From NCBI RefSeq assembly GCF_000716875.1, contig NZ_JNWQ01000125.1:1-14227 (forward strand): DNA of 14,227 bases, read 5' to 3'. This stretch comes from Streptomyces novaecaesareae (GTDB lineage: Bacteria; Actinomycetota; Actinomycetes; Streptomycetales; Streptomycetaceae). Position 1 is the first letter of the stretch, and each line of letters starts with the position of its first letter. This document shows, piece after piece, positions 1 through 8,900 of the stretch. The notes beneath the pieces were generated by a model, which was not told the DNA's origin, searched no databases, and saw only the letters and a list, made by a program, of their open reading frames with translations. The position numbers were made by a program, and so were the translations under genes.

Positions 1-78
1 CGATCTCCTGCTAGCAATCACGTCCCCGACCAGCCCGAGCACCCCGCCTCCGGCCCACACCAGCCCCGTGACCTGCAC
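1..78 (-). CDS. Possible partial membrane protein, running off the left edge
   Basis: A minus-strand reading frame runs from a possible GTG at 78 off the left end of the window. Its 26 visible codons read VQVTGLVWAGGGVLGLVGD and then VIASRRS: a hydrophobic stretch rich in G, V and L, ending in an alanine/serine/arginine patch that could be the start of a membrane-spanning segment. It begins 18 bases after the stop of the gene remnant at 97-222, in the same frame, so the two could be consecutive genes of one operon. I see no clear Shine-Dalgarno sequence before the GTG. The other start, an ATG overlapping the remnant's stop codon, opens a frame that closes after 29 codons. No family can be named from so little; whether it is a gene at all is uncertain. 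Confidence 0.25.
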   Translation of the reverse strand, partial: MQVTGLVWAGGGVLGLVGDVIASRRS

Positions 79-96
79 GTTCAGGTTGGCAATTGC

Positions 97-222
97 TCAT
101 TCGGAGATGGGCGGCTCCGCAGTCAGACCGTAGACACTCTCGTATTCGGCCAGCTGACCGGCACTTTGGGCTTCTTGCCACTCGGCCAGCGACGCGGCGG
201 CCAGAGCCTTGCTTCCGGTCGC
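97..222 (-). pseudogene. C-terminal remnant of an unknown gene, cut by the insertion sequence
   Basis: The minus strand carries 41 open codons ending in TGA at 97-99. They read ATGSKALAAASLAEWQEAQS then AGQLAEYESVYGLTAEPPIS and a final E. The acidic, alanine-rich helical composition and GC-rich third positions look like genuine Streptomyces coding sequence. The frame reaches the left end of the insertion sequence exactly, so the 5' part is missing. The frame continues into the element and meets the transposase stop codon (259-261) in the same phase, so rare read-through would append this tail to the transposase; I attach no function to that. I do not recognise the family. No matching 5' half is visible on the far side of the element, so the interruption is probably not a simple insertion. 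Confidence 0.4.
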
Positions 223-241
223 GTCCCCTGAAGTGGTGGAG
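222..241 (+). repeat. Left terminal inverted repeat of the IS256-family element
   Basis: The 20 bases cgtcccctgaagtggtggag pair with the reverse complement of 1566-1585 (cgtcccgtggagtggtgtag), with three mismatches. It lies 17 bp beyond the transposase stop codon, so this is the end downstream of the gene. Confidence 0.7.
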
Positions 242-258
242 TGGTCGTGCGCCAACCA

Positions 259-1479
259 TCATGTGGTGGGCGGGAGTTCGTCGCGGATGTGCTCGGCGGG
301 GTAGATCCGGTCCATGCTGCCCTCGGGCAGGTAGCGGCGGGGGAAGGCGATCCACTCGTCGTGCATCTCGAACAGCACGGCGGTGACCAGCCGCAGGAAC
401 GCGTCGTCGTTGGGGAAGACCTGGACGACATCGGTCCGGCGCTTGATCTCGCGTTTGATCCGCTCCAGCGGGTTGGTCGACTGAATCTTCTTCCAATGTC
501 GCTCCGGGAAGGCCGCGAAGGCGGTCAGGTCGTCCTTGGCCTCCAGCAGCATCGCTTTGACCTTGGGGAACTGCTTGCCGAGCATCTCGGCGACGGTGTC
601 CAGCTGGGCCCGGACCGCGGCCTGCGTGGGCTGGGCGAAGATCGTGCGGATGGTCGCGGCGACCATCTCGGCCGCATCCTTCGGGATCACCGCAAAGACA
701 TTGCGCAGGAAATGGACACGACAGCGCTGGTAGGCGGCGCCGAGCATGACCTTGCGGATCGCCTTGACCAGACCGCTGTGGTGGTCGCCGATGACCAGTC
801 GGACCCCCGACAGTCCCCGCTCGCGCAGGGAGCGCAGGAACTCGACCCAGAACACCTCGGTCTCGCTGTCGCCGACCATCAGCCCCAGCACCTCGCGGCC
901 GCCGTCCTCGGTGATCCCCGTCGCGACGACCACGGCCCGCGAGACGATCTGATGGTTCACCCGCGCCTTGCAGTCGGTGGCATCGAGGTAGATGTAGGGG
1001 AAGCGGGTGTGGTCGAGGGGCCGGTCCCGGAAGGCGGTGAGCTGTTCGTCCAGGTCCGCGCAGATCCGGGAGACCTCGCTCTTGGAGATGCCGGTATCCG
1101 CGCCCAGGGCCTTGACCAGGTCGTCGACCGAGCGGGTGGACACGCCCAGCACGTACGCCTCCATGATGACCGCGTACAGCGCCTGGTCGATCCGGCGCTG
1201 GCGCTCCAGCAGGCTGGGGAAGAAACTGCCGGTGCGGACCTTGGGAATGGCCAGCTCCAGATCGCCGGCCTGCGTGGTCAGGGTCTTGTCCCGGTGGCCG
1301 TTGCGCCAGGTGGTGCGGGCCTCGGTCTGCTCGCCGGGTTCGGCGCCGATGCGCGCGGTGGCCTCGGCCTCGATCAACTCCTGCAGGATCCGCTGGGCGA
1401 GGACCCTGATCAACTCGATTCCGTCCGCCGTGCGCAGTGACTCCGTCAGGCGGAATAGGTCAGACTGGGATAAGGCCAT
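259..1479 (-). CDS. IS256-family (mutator-type) DDE transposase
   Basis: This 406-aa protein catalyses cut-out/copy and insertion of its own element. Length and motifs fit an intact IS256/Mutator transposase of the RNase-H-like DDE fold. The catalytic triad is visible: D166 in YLDATDC, D232 in VIGDHHSG and E339 in STNPLERIKREI. The family's C-x2-H pair is present as RCRVHFLRN (C253, H256). The N-terminal third holds the WRNGHRDK motif (about 58-65) that precedes the DNA-binding region. The ATG at 1479 is preceded by AGGGAG (1487-1492) with seven bases between, so the start is well supported. Codon 3 is TTA (1471-1473), which in Streptomyces depends on the bldA tRNA and could delay expression until late growth. 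No frameshift or internal stop is seen, so it should be active in principle. Confidence 0.95.
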   Translation of the reverse strand: MALSQSDLFRLTESLRTADGIELIRVLAQRILQELIEAEATARIGAEPGEQTEARTTWRNGHRDKTLTTQAGDLELAIPKVRTGSFFPSLLERQRRIDQALYAVIMEAYVLGVSTRSVDDLVKALGADTGISKSEVSRICADLDEQLTAFRDRPLDHTRFPYIYLDATDCKARVNHQIVSRAVVVATGITEDGGREVLGLMVGDSETEVFWVEFLRSLRERGLSGVRLVIGDHHSGLVKAIRKVMLGAAYQRCRVHFLRNVFAVIPKDAAEMVAATIRTIFAQPTQAAVRAQLDTVAEMLGKQFPKVKAMLLEAKDDLTAFAAFPERHWKKIQSTNPLERIKREIKRRTDVVQVFPNDDAFLRLVTAVLFEMHDEWIAFPRRYLPEGSMDRIYPAEHIRDELPPTT

Positions 1480-1486
1480 CGTGCAG

Positions 1487-1492
1487 CTCCCT
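1487..1492 (-). promoter_or_regulatory. Ribosome binding site of the transposase
   Basis: AGGGAG on the minus strand, seven bases before the ATG at 1479. It fixes the start of the transposase. Confidence 0.6.
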
Positions 1493-1565
1493 GGTTAACT
1501 CGCGGTTCTACTCAGAGAGTTGCGCGATGGCCGCCTTGTGACCAGGGGTCATCCCAAGATCGCTG

Positions 1566-1585
1566 CTACACCACTCCACGGGACG
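1566..1585 (-). repeat. Right terminal inverted repeat of the IS256-family element
   Basis: Partner of the repeat at 222-241 (17 of 20 positions match). It lies 86 bp upstream of the transposase start, leaving room for the transposase promoter inside the element. Confidence 0.7.
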
Positions 1586-1737
1586 CCATCCGCAGCGCTT
1601 GGGAGGAGCAGGTCCAGCGATCACGTCCCTTCCGAGATTCCTCGATGAGGTGTACGAGTTCTCTGCTGACCAATCCGTGTGCCGGTTCGTCTGGAAGTGG
1701 TGGAAGCCGTTTCTGCCAGGTCGGCGAACTCGTACGC

Positions 1738-1777
1738 CGAGGGCGGGGCCCGGCTGGTTCGCCGGGCCCCGCCCTCG
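1738..1777 (-). terminator. Strong GC-rich hairpin terminator downstream of the secreted lectin gene
   Basis: A perfect 17-bp stem (cgagggcggggcccggc and its complement) encloses a 6-base loop. It lies 42 bp beyond the stop codon of the minus-strand gene ending at 1820. There is no T-run, which is usual for actinomycete terminators. A symmetric hairpin could act in both directions and would also shield the insertion sequence from transcription of this gene. The gene-free stretch between it and the element (1587-1737) shows no other structure or convincing coding frame. Confidence 0.8.
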
Positions 1778-1819
1778 GGTGTCAGTCAGGTCGGTTCGAT
1801 CTGTTCGATCGCGGTGTGA

Positions 1820-4800
1820 TCAGGGGGCGTGCTTCTCGTAGGTGAGGATCCATTGCTGGTTGGTCTGCGGGGTGGGGCATTTCGAGATGCTGAGGCGAGT
1901 TCCTTGGTCGGTGTGTCCTTCGGGTAGTTCGAGGCAGCGGCCGTCGGGGTTTTCCGTGCTGATGGTGGCGGGCAGGTAGATGCGGCCGTCGGGCCGGACG
2001 GCCCACTTCTGGCCGGTGTTGCCCGCGCAGCGGGAGAGCATGAGGCCGGTTCCGTCACCGAGGGCGTTGCCCTTGGTGGACACGCACCAGCTGCCGGAGC
2101 GGATGGTGCCGTCGATGGCGAAGTTGAACCGCTGATTGATGGTTTGCCAGCAGGCGTAGACGGCGATGTCGGTGCCTTCGTTAGGCCCACCGATGGAGTC
2201 CATGCATAGCCAGTCCACGAGCTGGGATTGGACAGTGACGCTGGAGTCGGAGTAGCCGGAGAAGGCCCAGTGGTCGAAGCTGTCGACCTTGCCCTTGATA
2301 CCGGTGCTGCTCTTACCAGGGAAGACGGAGATCGCGTTGGTGTTGTCCATGACCCACAGGTCGGGGGTGCCGTCGTTGTTGAGGTCGCCAGCGCCGATGC
2401 GGGGGTAGTCGGCGGCCTCAACCTGCTGGCCGACGGCGAGCTTGATTCCCTGGTCGGGCTTGGTGAGGGCGGCGTAGTCGACGGTTCCGTCGGCCTTCCA
2501 GCCGAGGGTGTAGGCGTAGAGGTCGCCGGTGACGCGGTTGCGCGCCCAGACGGTGGCCTGGTTGGTGGGGTCGCTGGTGCCGGGGATGGTGGTCGGTCCG
2601 TTGGCCGCGCCCGGGTTGATCAATTCCAGGTCGGCCCAGCTGCCGGAGGCGGTGGGGATGTAGGTAGCGGTGTCGAGGGCGGAGTCGAGGCCGTTGGGTT
2701 GGAAGAGGTAGAGGTTGTTGTTCTCCAGGGAGAGGACGGAGGTCTGGGTCATGATGACCTTGCGGTTCGCGTTGCCGGGGTCACCGCCCACGGCCTCGCC
2801 TTCGGGCGTGCCGATTGCGAGGACTTGCGAGGCGTTGCTCCAGTTGCCTTGGTTGTAGCCGGGGCATGCCGCGCCGGTCTGGTAGGTGGTGCAGGCGGGC
2901 CGGTTGAGCGCGACGGGGGTGAGGGTGTCGAAGCGCCCGGTGCCGTTGTTGGGGATCAGGTAGAGGGCCTCACGCAGCTTGGAGGTGGTGTCCTTGTTGT
3001 AGTGGGCGAGGATCGCGTCCACGGCCTGACCGATGGCGAAGGTGCCGTGATGACTGATCTGGTAGTCGGCCCAGGTGGCGCCGGAGGTGCGGTTGTTGGG
3101 GGCCGCGGCGGCGGGGGCGGCCAGGGAGGTGGTTGGATCGGTGGTGCCGCCGATGACGCGCAGGTCGCCGTTCTTGTCGACGGTGACCATGTCGGGCTTC
3201 TGGTCGTTGTCGACGTCGCCGAACAGGGGCTGGGTGTCGGGCTTCCAGGGGACGTAGAAGTTGTAGACGGCGGGCTGGCTGTAGTTGCCGGCGTTGTCCA
3301 TGGCCCAGGCGTACAGGGTGTTCGTACCCCACTGCTTGGGCGTGTAGGTGTAGGGGGGGTCTCCCGGCTTCCAGGTGCTGGCGTCGCACTGCCAGCCGAC
3401 CACCGGGGTCGGGTCAGCAGTTACCCGCACGCACGCGACGCCGGAGGCCTGGAGGCCGGCACCGGGGGCGGGGTCCTCTGCGTTGACGGTGAAGATGCCC
3501 TCGTCGTTCATGTACTTGGCCGGGGTGGGGTTGGGGGTTCCCGACGGCGGGAAGTCGGTCGAGCTGATGCTGACGCGGGGGTTGGTCTTGTCAACGCGGA
3601 AGTAGCACCAGGCGCTATCCGGAGAAGTCAGGGTCTCGTCGGTGACACGGGCGACCCAGCCGTACTGGTGGCCGTCCGACAGCGACCCGAGGCCCACGGT
3701 GGGCCCCGGGTCGTTGTAGCTTCCGCCCCACGCCCCAGGAAGCGCGCTGAAGTTGGGATCGTTGTCGTCCCACACGTGGTAGCCGGTGTAGAGGTTCTGG
3801 CCGGCGGGCGACCAGCTGTTGGCGGTGAGGTAGATGTTCTGGTTGTTGCCGACCCATCCGGGGTTGTCCCAGGGATTCGCGCCACCACTGTTGCACGCGG
3901 CCGTACCGTTGTTACTCGCGAAGCCCGGGGCGGGGGTGGTGCGCGGCCACCAGATGGTCGGCGTGATGTCGTAGGTGGTGGTGATGGAGGGGTTGTTCGC
4001 CAGGTAGTGGCGGTAGAGCTTCTCCCATTCGGAGGCCTGCGGCGCGATGCCGATGGTCCATTCCTGCCACTTCTCCGCGGCGGCGCGCTTCATGGTGTCG
4101 GTCACGTCGATGGCCAGCGGGCCGGTGCCGGTGAGCCACTGGCCGTTGACCTGGGCGCAGCCGTCCATGACGAGGTTGCCGTTGTCTCCGCAGGGTTGTG
4201 CGTACCAGTTGGTGTTGGTGTCGATGGTCTTGCCTGCGGGGGCGGAGTAGATGACGAACGGTGTGTTGGTTCCGGGGCTTGAGGCGCCGGTGACTTGGCC
4301 GTTGAAGGTGGCGTTCTGGATGGTGGGGGCGGATTCGGCGCCCTGGGGGATGGTGTAGATGGCGGGGTTGATGCCGAATTGGAAGTAGGCGCGCTGGCGT
4401 CCCCCGCTGCCGCAGTCGAGGCTGGGGTCGCTGCTGTGGTAGCCGCAGTAGCCGGTGGCGATGTTGGACTTCAGGTTGTAGTTCTTGGCGTCCTTGTGGT
4501 TCTCCTGGACTTCGACGGAGCCCTGGGTGTAGCTGGTGGCTGCGACGAAGGAGGGGTCGAGGAACCACGGGCCGTCACCCGAGCCCAGGGCATCCTGGTT
4601 GGGCGTCAGCTCAATTGCCTGCGGGGTGACCTTGGTGGTGATGGCGGCGACGTTCGCGCCGTCACCCGGCTCCTCGGCGGTCGACGGGATCCCGACCGCG
4701 CTGTCCGTGGGCGCGGGAGCGAGCGCCGCGGCCAGCACCGTACGCTCCGCTGACCTGGAAGCACGGGCCGCGGCCACGGCCGGGTCGGCCGGCTTGCTGG

Positions 4801-5623
4801 AGTCCCACTGCAGGGGTGCGGGGGCTCGGAAGCGGGTGGCGCCCTTGTCGTCGACGACGGTGATCGCCCCCGACTGGTCGGCCGCGACCGACAGGCCCTG
4901 CGCGGAGACAGGGAAGGTGAGCGACTTGAGCGCCGCGCTCTGGGCGGCCTCCTTGGTGCGCACGATGATGACATCCCGCCAGCCGCCCTGAGGCAGGGCG
5001 GTCAGCTGCAGGTCCACGCCGGGAAGGACGTCGGAGTAGGTGGCGTTGGCCCCGGCTACGGACGGCTTCGGAAGCGGGAACGGGGCGTTCACTGCCAGGC
5101 TCTTGCCGTCGCCGGTGGTCACGGTGGCCATGGGGCCCGCGCCGCCGCCGGAGAACGTCAGCCCGGTCGTGGCCACCGCCGGGCTGAGCGTGCCGTTGCC
5201 GTTGGCCCGCAGTGTCGGGTCGATGTCCGTCCAGGCGCCGCTGCGTTTGGTCCGCACAGCCTGGGCGTTGTCGGTGGTGGTCAGCGTGCCGTTCGGGTTG
5301 GCGACCGTCCTGGAGAGCTCGTTGGTCAGTGTCTCGACGGCGACCGGCTTGCCGGTCGACTTGGCCTTGGCGATCGCGTCAAGCATCGCCTGCTGTTCCG
5401 GTGTGCGGGCCGGTGCCGGCTGGGACGGCACGATCGGCTTCACTCCGCCGACGGGGCCGTGGGTCGGCGGGGTGGGGGCGGTCTCGGCCGCGAGCGCGGT
5501 CGTTGCGCTGAGTAGGGCCAGGCTGAGCGCGCAGCCGGTGCCGAGCGCGGTCAGTGCGAGCAGGCGCTTGCGTATGGACAGTGCTGGTGGTGTCTGCGCG
5601 GCTGTGCGCGGGGTGCTGGACAT
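1820..5623 (-). CDS. Large secreted multidomain protein with FG-GAP-type repeats and C-terminal ricin-type lectin
   Basis: A 1267-aa exported protein, probably glycan- or surface-binding; no catalytic domain is recognised. The start is taken at the ATG at 5623 because a Sec signal peptide follows directly: RKR at 18-20, a hydrophobic core, and ALA at 43-45 before the mature AETAP. A GGGAGGG lies about 16 bases upstream, rather far. An upstream in-frame ATG (5767) would place 48 charged residues before the signal and is less likely. Order of parts: a proline-rich and beta-rich N-terminal region; a beta-sandwich segment at about 350-520 resembling DNRLRE-type domains of actinomycete wall proteins; Ig-like segments around 590-790 (FRVDKTNPRVSI, YAWAMDNAGNYS); FG-GAP/VCBS-type calcium loops DVDNDQKPD (about 802) and DLNNDGTPD (about 1078); and a ricin-type beta-trefoil at about 1138-1267 with Q-x-W motifs GQKW and NQQW. 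The first trefoil lobe has NQRF instead of Q-x-W. It is transcribed divergently from the Rhs toxin gene, suggesting a joint role; that link is inference. Confidence 0.85.
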   Translation of the reverse strand: MSSTPRTAAQTPPALSIRKRLLALTALGTGCALSLALLSATTALAAETAPTPPTHGPVGGVKPIVPSQPAPARTPEQQAMLDAIAKAKSTGKPVAVETLTNELSRTVANPNGTLTTTDNAQAVRTKRSGAWTDIDPTLRANGNGTLSPAVATTGLTFSGGGAGPMATVTTGDGKSLAVNAPFPLPKPSVAGANATYSDVLPGVDLQLTALPQGGWRDVIIVRTKEAAQSAALKSLTFPVSAQGLSVAADQSGAITVVDDKGATRFRAPAPLQWDSSKPADPAVAAARASRSAERTVLAAALAPAPTDSAVGIPSTAEEPGDGANVAAITTKVTPQAIELTPNQDALGSGDGPWFLDPSFVAATSYTQGSVEVQENHKDAKNYNLKSNIATGYCGYHSSDPSLDCGSGGRQRAYFQFGINPAIYTIPQGAESAPTIQNATFNGQVTGASSPGTNTPFVIYSAPAGKTIDTNTNWYAQPCGDNGNLVMDGCAQVNGQWLTGTGPLAIDVTDTMKRAAAEKWQEWTIGIAPQASEWEKLYRHYLANNPSITTTYDITPTIWWPRTTPAPGFASNNGTAACNSGGANPWDNPGWVGNNQNIYLTANSWSPAGQNLYTGYHVWDDNDPNFSALPGAWGGSYNDPGPTVGLGSLSDGHQYGWVARVTDETLTSPDSAWCYFRVDKTNPRVSISSTDFPPSGTPNPTPAKYMNDEGIFTVNAEDPAPGAGLQASGVACVRVTADPTPVVGWQCDASTWKPGDPPYTYTPKQWGTNTLYAWAMDNAGNYSQPAVYNFYVPWKPDTQPLFGDVDNDQKPDMVTVDKNGDLRVIGGTTDPTTSLAAPAAAAPNNRTSGATWADYQISHHGTFAIGQAVDAILAHYNKDTTSKLREALYLIPNNGTGRFDTLTPVALNRPACTTYQTGAACPGYNQGNWSNASQVLAIGTPEGEAVGGDPGNANRKVIMTQTSVLSLENNNLYLFQPNGLDSALDTATYIPTASGSWADLELINPGAANGPTTIPGTSDPTNQATVWARNRVTGDLYAYTLGWKADGTVDYAALTKPDQGIKLAVGQQVEAADYPRIGAGDLNNDGTPDLWVMDNTNAISVFPGKSSTGIKGKVDSFDHWAFSGYSDSSVTVQSQLVDWLCMDSIGGPNEGTDIAVYACWQTINQRFNFAIDGTIRSGSWCVSTKGNALGDGTGLMLSRCAGNTGQKWAVRPDGRIYLPATISTENPDGRCLELPEGHTDQGTRLSISKCPTPQTNQQWILTYEKHAP

Positions 5624-5682
5624 GGCGTAGTTGTGTGGTCCCTCCCGGTCGGCCGCCCCTCGACGGGGGCGTTCGGGTCGGA

Positions 5683-5712
5683 ACGATGCGGCCTGACCTG
5701 CGGTTGGGTCAA
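5683..5712 (-). promoter_or_regulatory. Possible housekeeping promoter of the secreted lectin gene
   Basis: On the minus strand TTGACC (5712-5707) is followed after 18 bases by CATCGT (5688-5683). The -35 matches the Streptomyces TTGACN pattern; the -10 keeps only the A2 and T6 positions plus one more. Transcription would start near 5676, giving a leader of about 50 bases before the ATG at 5623. If right, it also argues against the upstream ATG at 5767, which would lie outside the transcript. Confidence 0.3.
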
Positions 5713-5731
5713 ACCCGACGCCCGTGTGCAC

Positions 5732-5741
5732 GGACATGTCC
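5732..5741. promoter_or_regulatory. Short palindrome, possible operator
   Basis: GGACATGTCC is a perfect 10-bp palindrome lying just upstream of the candidate leftward -35 and roughly midway between the two genes. Slightly asymmetric arms CGTGT (5723-5727) and ACACG (5744-5748) extend the symmetry. The site suits a dimeric regulator acting on the divergent pair, but short palindromes also arise by chance. Confidence 0.25.
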
Positions 5742-5887
5742 TGACACGTGGCGGATCGCGAGATCAAGACTTCATAAACATCTCATGCACGGCACCCGAA
5801 CGATCTGGCGGAGTGTTCGCGGGCTCACATATCGTCACCTCGATCATGAAATAGCCATGTCCATATGACGCTGTGTCGACATCGAAC

Positions 5888-5893
5888 GAGGAG
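5888..5893 (+). promoter_or_regulatory. Ribosome binding site that sets the Rhs start
   Basis: GAGGAG ends seven bases before GTG at 5901. The upstream in-frame ATG at 5865 has no comparable purine-rich site and would put this sequence inside the gene. I therefore place the start at GTG 5901. Confidence 0.7.
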
Positions 5894-5900
5894 TGACCAC

Positions 5901-8900
5901 GTGGTGGTTTGGCCTGCCCGGAAACGGGCCGGGAGACGAATAGGCAGCCGATGGCGATCACCAGCAGTGGCAGCCGTGGTAGCGCTGGCACTGACCGGGG
6001 TGAGCGTGCCGCCGGCGGTGGCATGGACCTACCCCGAGCCGGAGGGCGAGGTCTGGTCACCACCGAACACGTCCCTGGGAAGTACGGGCCTGCCGGTCAA
6101 GGGACATGACGCCAAGCCTGCGGGCGCCACGGCGCCAGGCAAGGCCTCGGACTGGAAGCCGGAGGTCGCGTCGCCCGTCGTCACCGGCAGCGCGACGGTC
6201 GTCGTCGGGGCCGACAGCCCGGAGGCCGAGGCCGCTCGCAAGGCTACCGGCGGTGCATCGCCGGCCTCCGGCGGCCTGACCGGAACCAAGGCCGGAAACC
6301 TGGCCGTCCGGGTCGCGCCCGGTACCGGCGCCGGCGAGAGCGCACACACCGTCACCGTCGAGGTGGCCGGAGAGGACAAGGGCAAGGCCGCAGGCGTCAA
6401 TGGACCGCTGGTGTCGCTCAAGGACCCCGCGGCGCCGGCCGGAGGCAACGGTCGCGAGGCCCGCGTCACCCTGGACCTGAAGGCCCTGCAGGCTGGCGGA
6501 TGGTCGGACCGGGCAGGCCTCGTCGCGCTGCCGGCCTGCTCCCTGACGACGCCGGAACGCCCCGAGTGTCGCACGCAGACGCCGGTCGCGGCGAAGACCG
6601 ACGGCTTCGGCACGGTCACCGCGGACATCACCCTCCCGGCCGCCGCAGCGTCCGACAGCGTGCACACCGGCACCGTGAGGGCGTCCTACACCACCCGACA
6701 GGTCGCGGCCCTGACGCCGGCCGCCGACGGCACCGGCACCGGCGGGAGCCCGGTGGTCATCGCCGCCGCTCCATCGCCGTCGGGTGCCATGGGCAACTAC
6801 ACCGCGACATCGCTGTCCTCGTCTGCTGCCTGGACGGCCGGCTCCAATACGGGCAGTTTCACGTACAGCTACCCGATCCAGCTACCGCCGCCCCTCGGCG
6901 GATCCGCGCCCGCTGTGGCGCTGGGCTACAACTCGGCGGACGTGGACGGCAAGACCTCCGCCACGAACGCGCAGCCCTCGTGGATCGGTGACGGCTGGGG
7001 CTATGAGCCCGGCTACATCGAGCGGTCCTACCGTAACTGCGACACAGCCGGGATCACGGGCTCGTCCGACCAGTGCTGGGGCGGGCAGAACGCCTTCCTC
7101 TCGCTGGGCGGACGCTCAGGCAGGATTGTGCGCAACGACAAGGACAAGACCTGGCACCTCGAGAGCGACGACGGGACCAAGGTCGAGCAGCTCACCGGCG
7201 CCCCGAAGGCAGCAGGTGACGTCGACTACCACGACATGGAGTACTGGCGGATCACCACGCCGGACGGCATCCAGTACTACTTCGGCCTCAACCATCTGCC
7301 GGGCGGCGACGGCAGCGACCCGGCCGCAAGCTCCGTGCTGACCGTACCGGTGTACTCGCCCAACGACGGAGACGCCTGCTACAGCTCCGGCAGCGGGAAG
7401 AACTCGTGGTGCCAAATGGCGTGGCGCTGGCAGCTCGACTACATCGTCGACCCGCACGGAAACCTGACCACGTACAAGTACGCCACTGAGGTCAACAAGT
7501 ACAACCGGGGTGTCGCCCAGAACGGCGGCACCGGAACTCCCACCGACTACCAGCGGGCCGGCTACCTCAAGGAGATCGCCTACGGCCAGCGCCTGGACGA
7601 CCAGAAGTCGGCCAAGGGAGGCGCAAACCCGGCGGCGAAGGTCACCTTCTCCCCCGCAGAACGCTGCCTGCCCAGCGGGTCGATCACCTGCTCCGAGGAT
7701 CAGCGCACGTCCGCCAATGCCGATGCCTGGCCGGATACGCCGATCGACCAGATCTGCACCGGCAACTCCTGCACCGTCTCGGCGCCCACGTTCTTCACCA
7801 CCAAGCGCCTGAGCGCGATCACCACGCAGGTACTCGTCGACGCCGACTACCGCACCGTCGACACCTGGAACCTCAACCAGGAACTCGCCGACCCCGGCGA
7901 CGGCAGCAAGCGCCTCCTGCAGCTCGACTCCGTCCAGCGGGTGCCGAGCAACGGCCAGGTAGCGATCACCGACCTGCCCCCCGTCCAGTTCCAGTACAAG
8001 ATGCGCGCCAACCGCGTCGACGGCCTCGACGTGGCATCACTGATGTTCATGCGCCCGCGCATCCAGGAGATCACCACCGAGACCGGTGGCCGGATCGACG
8101 TCCTCTTCAAGGATCCCGAGTGTTCGCGGGTCAACCACCGTATGCCAGCCTCCGAAGACGGCAACACGATGGCCTGCATGCCCGTCAAGTGGTACCTGCC
8201 CGGCCAGTCGTCCAAGGACCCAGTAAACGACTGGTTCGACAAACCCCTCGTCAGGTCCGTCGTCGAGCAAGACCTCGTCAGTACCCCGGCCATATCCAAG
8301 ACCACCGAGTACAACTACGGCCCGATCAGCCCGACAGAGGGTGCCGCCTGGCACCGCAACGACGCCGAGTTCACCGACCCCAAGACCCGCACCTGGGACC
8401 AGTTCCGCGGTTACCAGTGGGTGATCACCACCACCGGAAGCGGTGACGCCTCCGAGGCTCCCAAAACGCAGCAGAAGGTCACCTACCTGCGGGGCATGGA
8501 CGGTGACTACCGTGCCGACAACAGCCGGCGCAACGTTCAGGTCGCCAGCCCGCTGGGAGGTACCGTTCCCGACAGCGCTCAGCTGGCCGGCCGCGTCGTG
8601 GCCACCGAGGTCTACGACAAGGCCGGCAGCGAAGGCACGGTCACCTCGATGAGCGGGACCACCTACAACGGGCAGCGGACGTCCGCGACCCACGCCCAGA
8701 GCGCGGGAGCGCCGGAGGTGTATGCCTGGCTTCCGGATTCCGAGACCACCGCGATCACCAAAGCCAGGCTCGCCGACGGCAGCTGGCGTACGACCACGGC
8801 GGTCACCACCACCGATCCGGCCAACGGCAACCGCGTCATCAAGGTTGACGACAAGGGCGACGGCACGGCCGCGACCCCCGAGACCTGCACCACCGTCGAC

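Larger units (their letters stand above)
222..1585 (-). mobile_element. IS256-family insertion sequence, apparently complete
   Basis: The element is about 1364 bp, within the usual 1.2-1.5 kb of the family, with one transposase gene filling nearly all of it. It is bounded by imperfect inverted repeats at 222-241 and 1566-1585 that match at 17 of 20 positions. One further base (221 and 1586) also pairs. IS256 elements normally make 8-9 bp target duplications. The bases outside each end (ttccggtc at the left, catccgca at the right) do not match, so one flank has probably been lost or rearranged after insertion, or the element moved by recombination. The left end truncates a minus-strand gene. 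Element boundaries are inferred from the repeats alone. Confidence 0.8.
5624..5900. promoter_or_regulatory. Divergent intergenic region between the lectin and Rhs genes
   Basis: The 277 bp between the two start codons must hold the promoters of both genes. It is less GC-rich near 5765-5870 (for example aagacttcataaacatctcat) than the coding regions, as expected for promoter DNA. A possible promoter for the leftward gene and a short palindrome are listed separately. For the rightward Rhs gene, TATCGT at 5830-5835 fits the TANNNT -10 pattern but has no good -35 partner at the right distance, so I do not call that promoter. No riboswitch or small gene is convincing. Confidence 0.6.

Noticed and set aside
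241..1440. Plus-strand open frame across the transposase
   Set aside because: The minus strand has an intact transposase with its full catalytic triad; this frame has no recognisable motif.
1794..1811. Tandem repeat of about nine bases (gttcgatct, gttcgatcg)
   Set aside because: Only two short copies, lying between a terminator and a stop codon; no basis for a function.
1599..1841. Possible 80-aa plus-strand protein with a VCRFVWKWWKPFLPG segment, perhaps another transposase remnant
   Set aside because: No ribosome binding site, it runs through the terminator hairpin and into the neighbouring gene, and I cannot tie the segment to a family.
2228..4282. Long plus-strand open frame (684 codons) opposite the secreted lectin gene
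   Set aside because: Its product is a low-complexity run of G, V, D and A. It is the usual GC-rich antisense shadow of the real gene, which has a signal peptide and recognisable domains.
5765..5767. Upstream ATG as the start of the secreted lectin protein
   Set aside because: It would put 48 charged residues before an obvious signal peptide and lies upstream of the candidate promoter; the ATG at 5623 fits better.
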